Shown here: positions 45,592-53,601 of the stretch, piece by piece
Numbering within the stretch: the stretch's first letter is position 1
Layout of the letters: each line of letters begins with the position of its first letter
Source of the DNA: an uncultured Gammaproteobacteria bacterium
GTDB lineage: Bacteria; Pseudomonadota; Gammaproteobacteria; Steroidobacterales; XN24
Length of the DNA: 63,445 nucleotides
Reading direction: 5' to 3'
Assembly: GCA_947259915.1 (NCBI GenBank)
Contig: CAMYOC010000040.1
Span: forward strand, 100,265-163,709
Notes under the pieces: model-generated
Told to the model about the DNA's origin: nothing
What the model saw: only the letters and a program-made list of their open reading frames with translations
Database searches by the model: none
Position numbers and translations under genes: made by a program

Positions 45592-47493
45592 GTGGTTACT
45601 GAAGTCGGCCATTTTTGCCTGGTGCTCGGTCTCTGCCTCGCCATCGCCCAAAGTTTCTTCGGGCTCGCCGGTCCGCTCACCGGCAGGCCATCGTGGATGG
45701 CCGTGGCCCGGCCGGCGGCCACCGGACAATTCGTGTTTGTCGCGATTGCGTTCGGCCTGCTGATGCAGGCCTTTATCGTCAACGATTTCTCCGTGCTCTA
45801 TGTCGCCTCTCATTCCAACAGCGAACTGCCGCTGATGTATCGGATCAGTGCGGTCTGGGGCGCCCATGAGGGCTCGCTGCTGTTGTGGGCACTGACCTTG
45901 TCGATCTGGACCGTGGCGGTATGCGCCTTCAGCCGCAAGTTGCCCCAGCCGATGGCGAGCAAAGTGATCGGCGTGCTCGGTCTGGTCAGCGTCGGCTTCC
46001 TGTTGTTCACCCTGGCCACCTCCAACCCGTTCGAGCGCTTGATCCCGGCGGCACTGGACGGACGCGATCTGAATCCGCTGCTGCAGGACCCCGGTCTGGC
46101 GATCCACCCGCCGATGCTTTACATGGGCTATGTCGGCTTCTCGGTCGCATTTGCCTTTGCGGTGGCGGCGATGCTCGAGGGTAAGCTGGATGCCTCCTGG
46201 GCGCGCTGGACCCGGCCGTGGACGTTGATGGCCTGGCTGTTCCTGACCCTCGGCATTGCGCTGGGGAGCTGGTGGGCCTATTACGAGCTCGGCTGGGGCG
46301 GCTGGTGGTTCTGGGATCCGGTCGAGAACGCGTCGTTTATGCCGTGGCTGGTAGGCACCGCGTTGCTGCATTCACTGGCCGTGACCGAAAAGCGGGGTCT
46401 GTTCAAGAGCTGGACCCTGCTGCTGGCGATCTCTGCCTTCTCCTTGTCTCTGCTCGGCACCTTCCTGGTGCGCTCCGGTGTGCTGGTATCGGTGCATGCG
46501 TTCGCCACCGATCCGACCCGTGGCGTGTTTATCCTGATGTTGCTGGCGTTCTTTATCGGCGGCTCGTTGCTCCTCTATGCCTGGCGCGCGCCGGCGATGG
46601 CACAGTCGGGCGGTTTCACGGGAGTCTCGCGAGAGTCCTTCCTGATGATCAACAACCTGTTGCTGGTCGTGGCCGCCGCGCTGATCCTGCTGGGCACCCT
46701 GTATCCGCTATTTCTTGATGCGCTGGGTCTCGGCAAGATCTCGGTCGGGCCACCGTATTTCTCTGCGGTGTTCATAGTGCCGATGCTGCCGCTGGTGTTG
46801 CTGACCGGCATCGGAATGCACACGGCCTGGACCCGCGGTGATGTCAGCCGCCTGCGCAGCAAACTCGGCGTGCTGGCGATCGTCGCCGCAGTCCTCGGCA
46901 TCATCGTACCGTTTGTGTTTTACGGCAGCAGCGGCGTGCTGCTGACCGTCGGCATCATCGCCGCGCTGTGGGTCATGGCCAGCGCAATGCTCGAGCCGGT
47001 GCGCTGGATCCGGACCCGCGGCAATCTGCGCGGGTATCCGCGCAGCATGACCTCCGCCTTTAGCATCGAGAAAGACATCAGCCTGAAGCCGGGCGAGAGC
47101 GTCGAGATTCAGGGTTACACCTTTAACCTGGAGTCTATCCGCGACGCAGAAGGCCCGAATTTCACTGCCAAGGAAGCTACGGTAACGGTGACGCGCGAGG
47201 GCGATCCGGTCACCACGCTGCTGCCGCAGAAACGCGTCTACCGGGTGCAGCAGAATCCGATGACCGAGGCGGCGCTGCATCCGCGCCTGTCGCGGGATCT
47301 GTATGTGGCCATGGGTGAGCCGCTGGGCGGTGGCGCCTGGAGCATGCGGATCCAGTACAAGCCGCTGATCCGTCTGATCTGGCTGGGCTGCATCATCATG
47401 GCGCTTGGCGGCGCGGTTGCCGCGTCAGATCAGCGTTATCGGTCAAGGCGCACCGCGGAAGTCCCGGCCGCGGACGGCAAGGCGACGGTCTGA
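45592..47493 (+). CDS. ccmF: Cytochrome c haem lyase subunit CcmF
   Basis: This 633-residue integral membrane protein with many helices carries the haem-handling motif GGWWFWDPVENASFMPW and histidine segments such as HEGSLLLWALTLS and DPGLAIHPPMLYMGYVG. It transfers haem from CcmE to apocytochrome together with CcmH/I. The GTG start comes 3 bases after the ccmE stop. The ATG of ccmG overlaps its stop. Confidence 0.96.
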   Translation: MVTEVGHFCLVLGLCLAIAQSFFGLAGPLTGRPSWMAVARPAATGQFVFVAIAFGLLMQAFIVNDFSVLYVASHSNSELPLMYRISAVWGAHEGSLLLWALTLSIWTVAVCAFSRKLPQPMASKVIGVLGLVSVGFLLFTLATSNPFERLIPAALDGRDLNPLLQDPGLAIHPPMLYMGYVGFSVAFAFAVAAMLEGKLDASWARWTRPWTLMAWLFLTLGIALGSWWAYYELGWGGWWFWDPVENASFMPWLVGTALLHSLAVTEKRGLFKSWTLLLAISAFSLSLLGTFLVRSGVLVSVHAFATDPTRGVFILMLLAFFIGGSLLLYAWRAPAMAQSGGFTGVSRESFLMINNLLLVVAAALILLGTLYPLFLDALGLGKISVGPPYFSAVFIVPMLPLVLLTGIGMHTAWTRGDVSRLRSKLGVLAIVAAVLGIIVPFVFYGSSGVLLTVGIIAALWVMASAMLEPVRWIRTRGNLRGYPRSMTSAFSIEKDISLKPGESVEIQGYTFNLESIRDAEGPNFTAKEATVTVTREGDPVTTLLPQKRVYRVQQNPMTEAALHPRLSRDLYVAMGEPLGGGAWSMRIQYKPLIRLIWLGCIIMALGGAVAASDQRYRSRRTAEVPAADGKATV

Positions 47494-48023
47494 TGCGTTA
47501 CCTGATCCCAATCGGCCTATTTGGCGTGCTGGTCGCGTTTTTCTTTATCGGTCTGCGTCTGGATCCGAGCGAGGTGCCGTCGCCGTTGATCGGCAAGCCT
47601 GCGCCCGTGTTCGATCTTCCGGAATTAAAAGACCTTTCACAACGCGTATCCAATGCCGATCTCAGCGGCCGGCCGACCCTGCTCAACGTCTGGGCCACCT
47701 GGTGCGGCGGCTGCCGTCAGGAACACGAGATGTTGTTGCAGCTGGCAGAGCAGGGCGGCGTGCCCATCTATGGCCTGAACTATCGCGATGAACGGACCGG
47801 CGCGCTGCGCTGGCTCGAACAGCTCGGCGACCCCTACGTTGCCGTGGCCTACGACCCTGACGGTAGCGGCAGTCTGGACTGGGGTGTCTATGGCGCCCCC
47901 GAGACCTTTCTGATCGATCCCGATGGCGTCGTCGTCTACAAACACCTCGGTCCGATGACACCCTCGGCATGGCGCGAGGAATTCATGCCGCGGATGCAGC
48001 AGATGCGGGGAGGCAGCAAGTGA
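47493..48023 (+). CDS. ccmG: Thiol:disulfide oxidoreductase CcmG/DsbE
   Basis: This 176-residue membrane-anchored thioredoxin keeps the apocytochrome CxxCH cysteines reduced. An N-terminal helix is followed by NVWATWCGGCRQEH (active site CGGC) and GVYGAPETFLIDPDG (cis-Pro loop). CGGC differs from the CPTC or CVPC sites I would expect, though the rest of the family pattern is intact. Confidence 0.94.
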   Translation: MRYLIPIGLFGVLVAFFFIGLRLDPSEVPSPLIGKPAPVFDLPELKDLSQRVSNADLSGRPTLLNVWATWCGGCRQEHEMLLQLAEQGGVPIYGLNYRDERTGALRWLEQLGDPYVAVAYDPDGSGSLDWGVYGAPETFLIDPDGVVVYKHLGPMTPSAWREEFMPRMQQMRGGSK

Positions 48024-48472
48024 GCCGTTTTCCGCTTCTGATCGGTACTTTCTTTCTTGTGTGCAGTGCCGCCTGGGCCATCGACAGCGAGGGGCCGCTA
48101 CCGAACCCGGAGATGCAGGCCCGCTACGAGCGTCTGACCAACGAGCTGCGCTGCCTGGTTTGTCAGAACCAGACCGTAGCGGATTCGAACGCTGACCTGG
48201 CGCGGGATCTGCGCGACCAGACGCGAGCGATGCTGCTGGACGGCGCCTCCGACAAACAGATCGTCGCCTTTATGACCGAGCGTTATGGCGACTTCGTCCT
48301 CTACCGTCCGCCGCTTTCGTCACGCACCGCGCTGCTGTGGGCAGCGCCGGCCGTGCTACTGCTGATCGGCGCGATCGCGCTCGGTCGTATCATCCGCCGG
48401 CGTAGCCTCGCCGCCGATATTCCCGTACAGGGTGAAGAAGCCCTCCCCGAAGCGGAACCGAGAGACACCTAG
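48020..48472 (+). CDS. ccmH: Cytochrome c maturation protein CcmH
   Basis: GTG 48020, overlapping the ccmG stop, gives 150 residues. These are a signal peptide (PLLIGTFFLVCSAAWA), the redox motif LRCLVCQNQTVADSNADLA (CxxC), RYGDFVLYRPP, and one C-terminal membrane helix. It reduces apocytochrome thiols with CcmG. The upstream extension to 47969 lies within ccmG. Confidence 0.95.
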   Translation: MSRFPLLIGTFFLVCSAAWAIDSEGPLPNPEMQARYERLTNELRCLVCQNQTVADSNADLARDLRDQTRAMLLDGASDKQIVAFMTERYGDFVLYRPPLSSRTALLWAAPAVLLLIGAIALGRIIRRRSLAADIPVQGEEALPEAEPRDT

Positions 48473-49599
48473 TGACCACATTCTGGATTCTTGCCCTGGC
48501 CATCGCATTGGTCGGATCGGCGCTGATCGTCGTACCCCTGATGCGTTCATTTTTCAGCGGCCACGAAGGCGATCGCCACCCCAGCCTGACCCTGGGCACC
48601 GGTATTGCCGTAGCCCTGTTGCTGCCCGTGGCGGCGCTGATGCTCTATGCACGCTGGTCGACCTGGGACTGGTCCGGCGGCGACACGCAGATGAGCGCAC
48701 AGGAGGCGGAGCAGGTCCATTCGATGGATGAGGCCATAGCTACCCTGGAAACCCGCCTGGCGTCTGAGCCCGCCGATCTGGAAGGCTGGCAGATGCTCGC
48801 CCGGTCCTACATGTCACGCGAGCAGTTCGACAACGCCGCGCGCTCCTACCAGCAGGCGGTGGAGCTGGCCCCGGATGATCTGAATCTGCGCGCCGACTAC
48901 GCCGAGGCGGTGTTTCTCAGCGATCCGGCCGGACCGGCCGGTGAGGGCGGAATGATGTTCGCGGAATTGGTGGAGCAGACGCCGGAGAATGCCAAGGTGA
49001 TGTGGTATGGCGGATTTGTCGCCTTTGAAACCGGCCAGGACGCGCGGGGACGGGAACTCTGGTCGGCACTGCTGGAACGCAACCCGCCCGCGCCGATCCG
49101 CCGCATCATCGAGGAACGTCTCGGTACCAGCTCCCCCATGGGCGATACCCTGATGGGTGGCGCCCAGGCCGCGACACCTGAATCCGTCGAGACAAAGGTC
49201 GCGGTCGAGGCCAAGACCGAAGCGGCGCCAGCGCCGGCTCCGGCGCCACCGACTGACCCCGACGCGATCCAGCTCAGCGTTACGCTCTCACCCGAATTAT
49301 CCAACCATCTCACCCAGGCCGCACCGCTGTTTATTTTTGCCCGCGGCGCCAGCGGCGGACCACCCCTGGCCGTCGTGCGTCGGGGTTCGAACGAACTGCC
49401 GCTGATCATCGAGATGTCTGACGAGAATGCGATGATGCAGGGCGTAAAGATCTCGTCGATGCCGGAACTGCAGCTGGTGGCCCGGGTCTCTCTGAGCGGA
49501 TCACCGGCGGCAAAATCTGGCGACCTTTTCGGGGAAGTGAAATACTCCCGCGAGGAAGGCCAGCAGGTCGCTATCGTCATTGATCAGGTAGTGGAATAG
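48472..49599 (+). CDS. ccmI: Cytochrome c maturation TPR protein CcmI
   Basis: This 375-residue apocytochrome chaperone has two N-terminal transmembrane helices (ILALAIALVGSALIVV; GIAVALLLPVAALML). TPR repeats follow (LARSYMSREQFDNAARSYQQAVELAPDD in overlapping parts), then an Ala/Pro-rich linker (about residues 240–262) and a beta-rich C-terminal domain. It is the last gene of the operon. GTG overlaps the ccmH stop (TAGTG). Confidence 0.92.
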   Translation: MTTFWILALAIALVGSALIVVPLMRSFFSGHEGDRHPSLTLGTGIAVALLLPVAALMLYARWSTWDWSGGDTQMSAQEAEQVHSMDEAIATLETRLASEPADLEGWQMLARSYMSREQFDNAARSYQQAVELAPDDLNLRADYAEAVFLSDPAGPAGEGGMMFAELVEQTPENAKVMWYGGFVAFETGQDARGRELWSALLERNPPAPIRRIIEERLGTSSPMGDTLMGGAQAATPESVETKVAVEAKTEAAPAPAPAPPTDPDAIQLSVTLSPELSNHLTQAAPLFIFARGASGGPPLAVVRRGSNELPLIIEMSDENAMMQGVKISSMPELQLVARVSLSGSPAAKSGDLFGEVKYSREEGQQVAIVIDQVVE

Positions 49600-49663
49600 C
49601 GGCCTCAGACAGGACAACGACAATATTGCCGGCGGCGGACGCCGGCGCAGGGGAGCAGCAGCG

Positions 49664-49924
49664 ATGACAGACGATCTCAGTGCACAATTTGAGCAGGCGA
49701 GCAAAGACGTAAAGGCGCTCAGCAAGCGACCGAGTGACGACGATATGCTCGAACTCTACGCCCTCTACAAACAGGCGACGGACGGCGATGCCGGCGGCAA
49801 GAAGCCGGGGATGTTCGATTTCGTCGCGCGGGCCAAATTCGAGGCCTGGGAAAAGGTCGCCGGCACGTCCCCGGAAGACGCGATGAAGGACTATATCAAG
49901 AAGGTCCGCGGACTCGGTGCCTGA
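49664..49924 (+). CDS. Acyl-CoA-binding protein
   Basis: This 86-residue four-helix ACBP has LELYALYKQATDGDAGG (tyrosine/lysine ligands of the CoA phosphate) and ARAKFEAWEKVAGTSPEDAM, the eukaryote-like consensus. It buffers long-chain acyl-CoA in the cytoplasm. It overlaps the next, MaoC-like gene by 8 bases, so they should be co-translated. A small hairpin (GCCGGCG/CGCCGGC, about 49630–49650) lies between ccmI and this gene. Confidence 0.93.
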   Translation: MTDDLSAQFEQASKDVKALSKRPSDDDMLELYALYKQATDGDAGGKKPGMFDFVARAKFEAWEKVAGTSPEDAMKDYIKKVRGLGA

Positions 49925-50837
49925 TTCGCGGGGGGCGCTCGATCAGCAGGCACCCCACGCGCCCGCACGGGAGCGGCTCGAGTTCGGGCACGCGCCGGCG
50001 GTCGCACCGCTCTATCTGAAATCCTTATTCGACCGCAGGCCCGGCCGTGTGGACGCGAGCCTGCGCGTCGGGCGTATTGATGGTCTCATTGGCGAGCTGC
50101 GCACGCCCGAAGCCTTGCTCAACCGTTATCGGGCCGTGTGCGGATTCCCGGCGTCGCGCTATCTGCCGATCAGCTTCCCTCACGTGCTTGCGGCGGGGCT
50201 GCACCTGAAGATGCTGCTCTCGTCGGTATTTCCGGTGCGCTTGCCCGGACTGGTCCACACCTGGCACGAGATCGAGCAGGAGCAGCCGATCGCGGCGGAC
50301 GCGGTGCTGCGCATCGAGAGCTGGATCGACGGCGTCGAGATCAGCGCGCGCGGCGCCGAGTTCTGTCTGCATACGATCGTCGCAGACGGTGCCGCCTGCT
50401 GGCGCGAGAAGACCGGCTTTCTGGCGCGCAGCACTGGAACACCTGCACGATCCACTGCGCCGACCAGCAAGACGCCGGAAGCCGGATCTGCAGAGTATTC
50501 GACTGTCACGCGATTCGACGCCGCCGCGGATCTCGGTCGACGCTATGCGCGGGCGTCGGGCGACTACAACCCGATCCATCTGTATCGGCTCACCGCACGC
50601 GCCTTTGGCTTCAAAGCGGCGATCGCCCACGGCATGTGGTCGCTGGCGCGCTGCGCTGCAGCGCTGTTGGCAGCGGATACGGCCACAGCCCGTCTGCACG
50701 TCGCGTTCAGGCGGCCGCTGCTGTTGCCGGCCACCGCAACCCTCGAAGCGGCGGCGACCGAGCGCGGCCATCTGTTCCGTCTGCGCGCTGACGACCGCAA
50801 GACCCTCTATCTTGACGGCCGGATCGAAACGCCGTGA
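49917..50837 (+). CDS. MaoC-like (hot-dog) dehydratase protein
   Basis: This 306-residue double hot-dog protein has an N-terminal half resembling the non-catalytic domain of fungal/bacterial two-domain enoyl hydratases. The C-terminal half has the hydratase-2 motif YARASGDYNPIH, followed by AFGFKAAIAHGMW (catalytic Asp/His). The substrate is probably an acyl-CoA or acyl-ACP with a 3-hydroxy or 2-enoyl group. The GTG start overlaps the ACBP gene, and its stop overlaps the transporter gene by GTGA. Confidence 0.82.
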   Translation: MPDSRGALDQQAPHAPARERLEFGHAPAVAPLYLKSLFDRRPGRVDASLRVGRIDGLIGELRTPEALLNRYRAVCGFPASRYLPISFPHVLAAGLHLKMLLSSVFPVRLPGLVHTWHEIEQEQPIAADAVLRIESWIDGVEISARGAEFCLHTIVADGAACWREKTGFLARSTGTPARSTAPTSKTPEAGSAEYSTVTRFDAAADLGRRYARASGDYNPIHLYRLTARAFGFKAAIAHGMWSLARCAAALLAADTATARLHVAFRRPLLLPATATLEAAATERGHLFRLRADDRKTLYLDGRIETP

Positions 50838-52198
50838 ACGCCTCGCCGCCGGATGAGACAGGCATCGGCGGCCGCCTGAGCCGCATGCTCGGCTGCCGGC
50901 CGGCGGAGCTGCGCCCGGCGCTGTGGGCCTTCGCCTATTTTTTCTGTCTGCTGGCCGGGTACTACGTGATCCGCCCGCTGCGTGACGAGATGGGCGTGCG
51001 CGGTGGGGTCGACCAGCTGCAGTGGCTGTTCACCGGCACCTTTGTCGTGATGTTGATCGCCGTCCCGGTGTTCGGCGCATTGACAGCGCGTTACGCAAGG
51101 CGACGCTTTCTGCCCGCGGTGTATCTGTTCTTTATCGCCAATATGCTCATCTTCTGGTTGGCGTTGCGCGGTGATATGGGCGGGGTCGTGACCGCCAGGG
51201 CCTTCTTTATCTGGGCCAGCGTGTTCAACCTGTTTGTGGTCTCCGTGTTCTGGAGCCTGATGGCGGACCTGTTCGACCGCCAGCAGGCAGCGCGTCTGTT
51301 CGGCTTTGTCGCCGCCGGCGGCAGCACCGGCGCGATCGCCGGACCGGCAATGACAACGCTGTTGTCGCCGCTGCTCGGCACCGAAAATCTGCTGCTGATC
51401 TCGGTGGTGTTGTTCAGTCTGGCGCTTTTTTGTATGACCCGTGTGGTCGGCACGGCCAGCCCGCATATCAGCGCTGTGCGGCAGGCTGAGGCGGAACAGG
51501 CCATGGGCGGGTCTATCCTCGAGGGCCTGCATCTGGTGCTGCGCTCGCGCTATCTGCTCGGCATCTGTCTGCTGATGTTATTGACCACCAGCATGGCCAC
51601 ATTCCTGTATTTCCAGCAGGCGCGCATCGTCTCCGATCTCTTCGCCAGTTCCGAGCAGCGCACTACCGTGTTCGCCGCCATCGACCTGGCGGTCAACATC
51701 ACGGCCCTGTCGCTACAGATCTTCGGCACCGGTCGACTGGTGCGACGCATGGGTCTGCCCGCGGCCATCGCACTCGTTCCGGTACTGATGGTGTTCGTGT
51801 TCGTGGGTCTCGGTGTGGCACCGGTGCTGTCGATGCTGGTGATCGCCCAGGTAGTGCGACGCGGCGGCAACTACGGGATCATGCGGCCGTGCCGCGAGAT
51901 GCTGTTCACGGTGGTGGGACGACGGGCCAAATACAAGGCCAAGAACTTTATCGATACGGTGGTCTATCGCGGCGGCGACGTGGTGAGCGCATGGGTCTAT
52001 GCGGGTCTTGGCGCGCTGGGCCTGGGCATCGGCCAGACGGCTCTGGTAGCAGCACCGGTGGCCGGCCTGTGGGCGTTTGTTGCCTGGCGGCTGGGTCGTA
52101 CGCTCGAATCACACGACGACCCGAGCGACGCACCGGGCAATCAACAAAGCTCCGCAGCGACGGAACCCGCTGCGGCCAGCGCGGGTCACAAGGATTGA
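50834..52198 (+). CDS. Nucleotide-translocase-like / MFS membrane carrier
   Basis: The 454-residue protein has about 12 hydrophobic segments. FAYFFCLLAGYYVIRPLRDEMG near residues 34–55 resembles the start of bacterial/plastid ATP/ADP translocases, followed by SVFWSLMADLF and FGFVAAGGSTGAIAGP. Free-living bacteria have such proteins without proven nucleotide exchange, so the substrate is open. Translational coupling to MaoC and ACBP suggests a lipid- or CoA-related solute. The C-terminal 25 residues are polar. Confidence 0.75.
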   Translation: MNASPPDETGIGGRLSRMLGCRPAELRPALWAFAYFFCLLAGYYVIRPLRDEMGVRGGVDQLQWLFTGTFVVMLIAVPVFGALTARYARRRFLPAVYLFFIANMLIFWLALRGDMGGVVTARAFFIWASVFNLFVVSVFWSLMADLFDRQQAARLFGFVAAGGSTGAIAGPAMTTLLSPLLGTENLLLISVVLFSLALFCMTRVVGTASPHISAVRQAEAEQAMGGSILEGLHLVLRSRYLLGICLLMLLTTSMATFLYFQQARIVSDLFASSEQRTTVFAAIDLAVNITALSLQIFGTGRLVRRMGLPAAIALVPVLMVFVFVGLGVAPVLSMLVIAQVVRRGGNYGIMRPCREMLFTVVGRRAKYKAKNFIDTVVYRGGDVVSAWVYAGLGALGLGIGQTALVAAPVAGLWAFVAWRLGRTLESHDDPSDAPGNQQSSAATEPAAASAGHKD

Positions 52199-52208
52199 GG
52201 TGGATCGT

Positions 52209-53153
52209 ATGACACAAAGACAGGCTAATAACGGCCCGGCTCTAAGCCGGCGCGCGCTGCTCAAGCTGATGGCCGCCAGCGGTCTGGCCGGCCTGGCGCC
52301 ATTCTCGCGGCTACTCGCGTCCGGGCACACCTTGCGTCAGCGCCCGGTGCCGTCCAGCGGTGAATTGCTGCCCGTGGTAGGCCTGGGCACGTCGCGTGTG
52401 TTCGACGTGGGCAGCGACGAGCAGGCCCGGGCGCCTCTGGCAGAAGTATTGAAGCTGCTGGTCGAGCACGGTGCCAGCGTCGTGGATACCTCGCCCATGT
52501 ACGGCCGCGCGGAGGGTGTCGTTGGCGATCTCAGCGAGGCGGACGACTTGCGTCAGCGGCTGTTTATCGCCACCAAGGTGTGGACCCCGGGCAGGGAGCA
52601 GGGCATCGCCCAAATGGAGCAGTCCTTCAAATTGCTGCGGGTCGAATCCGTCGATCTGATGCAGGTCCACAATCTGGTCGATTGGCAGACGCAGATAAAG
52701 ACCTTGCGGCAGTGGAAAGAGGAGGGGCGCATCCGCTATCTGGGCGTGACCCATTATCGCGTCGACGCCTTCGACGAGCTGGAAGCGGTGATCCGTGCGG
52801 AGCCGCTGGATTTCGTCCAGCTGAATTATTCCATCGCCACTCCCGAGGCCGAGCAACGGCTGCTGCCACTGGCGGCGGAGCGCGGCGTGGCCGTACTGAT
52901 AAACCGTCCGTACGAAAGGGGCGAGACCTTCGCGCGCGTGCGGGGCAAGACCCTGCCGCCATGGGCCGGGGAGTTCGGCGCTTCCAGCTGGGGGCAGTTC
53001 TTTTTGAAGTGGATACTGGCTCACCCCGCCGTGACCTGCGTGATCCCCGGCACATCGCGACCCACCCATATGCTGGACAATCTGCAGGCCGGCATGGGTG
53101 CGCTGCCCGACGCGGACCAGCGCGCGCGTATGCGGGCCTTGTATCTCGAATAA
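52209..53153 (+). CDS. Aldo/keto reductase with a twin-arginine signal
   Basis: ATG 52209 follows GAGGTGG and gives 314 residues. The N-terminus SRRALLKLMAASGLAGLAPF fits a Tat signal peptide, implying export of a folded enzyme. The AKR barrel follows, with VDTSPMYGRAEGVVG (catalytic Asp/Tyr), TKVWTP, DLMQVHN, YLGVTHY and VIPGTSRPTHMLDN. A cytoplasmic cofactor would have to be folded in before export. It is 10 bases downstream of the carrier gene. Substrate unknown. Confidence 0.87.
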   Translation: MTQRQANNGPALSRRALLKLMAASGLAGLAPFSRLLASGHTLRQRPVPSSGELLPVVGLGTSRVFDVGSDEQARAPLAEVLKLLVEHGASVVDTSPMYGRAEGVVGDLSEADDLRQRLFIATKVWTPGREQGIAQMEQSFKLLRVESVDLMQVHNLVDWQTQIKTLRQWKEEGRIRYLGVTHYRVDAFDELEAVIRAEPLDFVQLNYSIATPEAEQRLLPLAAERGVAVLINRPYERGETFARVRGKTLPPWAGEFGASSWGQFFLKWILAHPAVTCVIPGTSRPTHMLDNLQAGMGALPDADQRARMRALYLE

Positions 53154-53275
53154 TCCGGGATTCCGGTCACGCCGCTTATGACCGACGGGTCAGCGGCTGA
53201 TCCGATACAGGCAAGCTCTCGCGACCCGGACCAAACCCCCGGATTGCGCCGCCGCCAGGGTTGCAGCGTCGGGCC

Positions 53276-53569
53276 CTAATGCCCCTGGTGTGAGGCGCGG
53301 ATGTCCTCCAACAGACGCTTGCGCCCTGAAGCCTGGACGCCTGGCGTATAGAGCGCCGCGAAACACAGCGGCTGCTTCACGTCGTCAAACTCGCCGGCCT
53401 TGATGCGCAGCGACAGGGCGGAGCTGACGTTGGCCGCCTGGTCCAGGAACAACACTGTCTGTTTCCGCCCAGGTTGAATCAAGACCGCATAGAGACCCGC
53501 GCGATCCACCAGCTGATCCACTGTGTCCATCGGTCCGCTGAACGCATGATGTCCGATATAAATTGCCAT
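53276..53569 (-). CDS. Small conserved hypothetical protein
   Basis: The 97-residue protein opens MAIYIGHHAFSGP, then AGLYAVLIQPGRKQTVLFLDQA, and ends with a basic SGRKRLLEDIRASHQ helix. The arrangement Y-A-V-L … D-Q-A-A-N-V … L is faintly like a GIY-YIG fold but lacks its catalytic motif, so no function is given. It lies 32 bases downstream of pckA on the same strand. The 122 bases on its other side hold nothing I can name. Confidence 0.6.
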   Translation of the reverse strand: MAIYIGHHAFSGPMDTVDQLVDRAGLYAVLIQPGRKQTVLFLDQAANVSSALSLRIKAGEFDDVKQPLCFAALYTPGVQASGRKRLLEDIRASHQGH

Positions 53570-53601
53570 CCGGTCAGACTCCTGGCGTAAACCGGGCGAT
53601 C

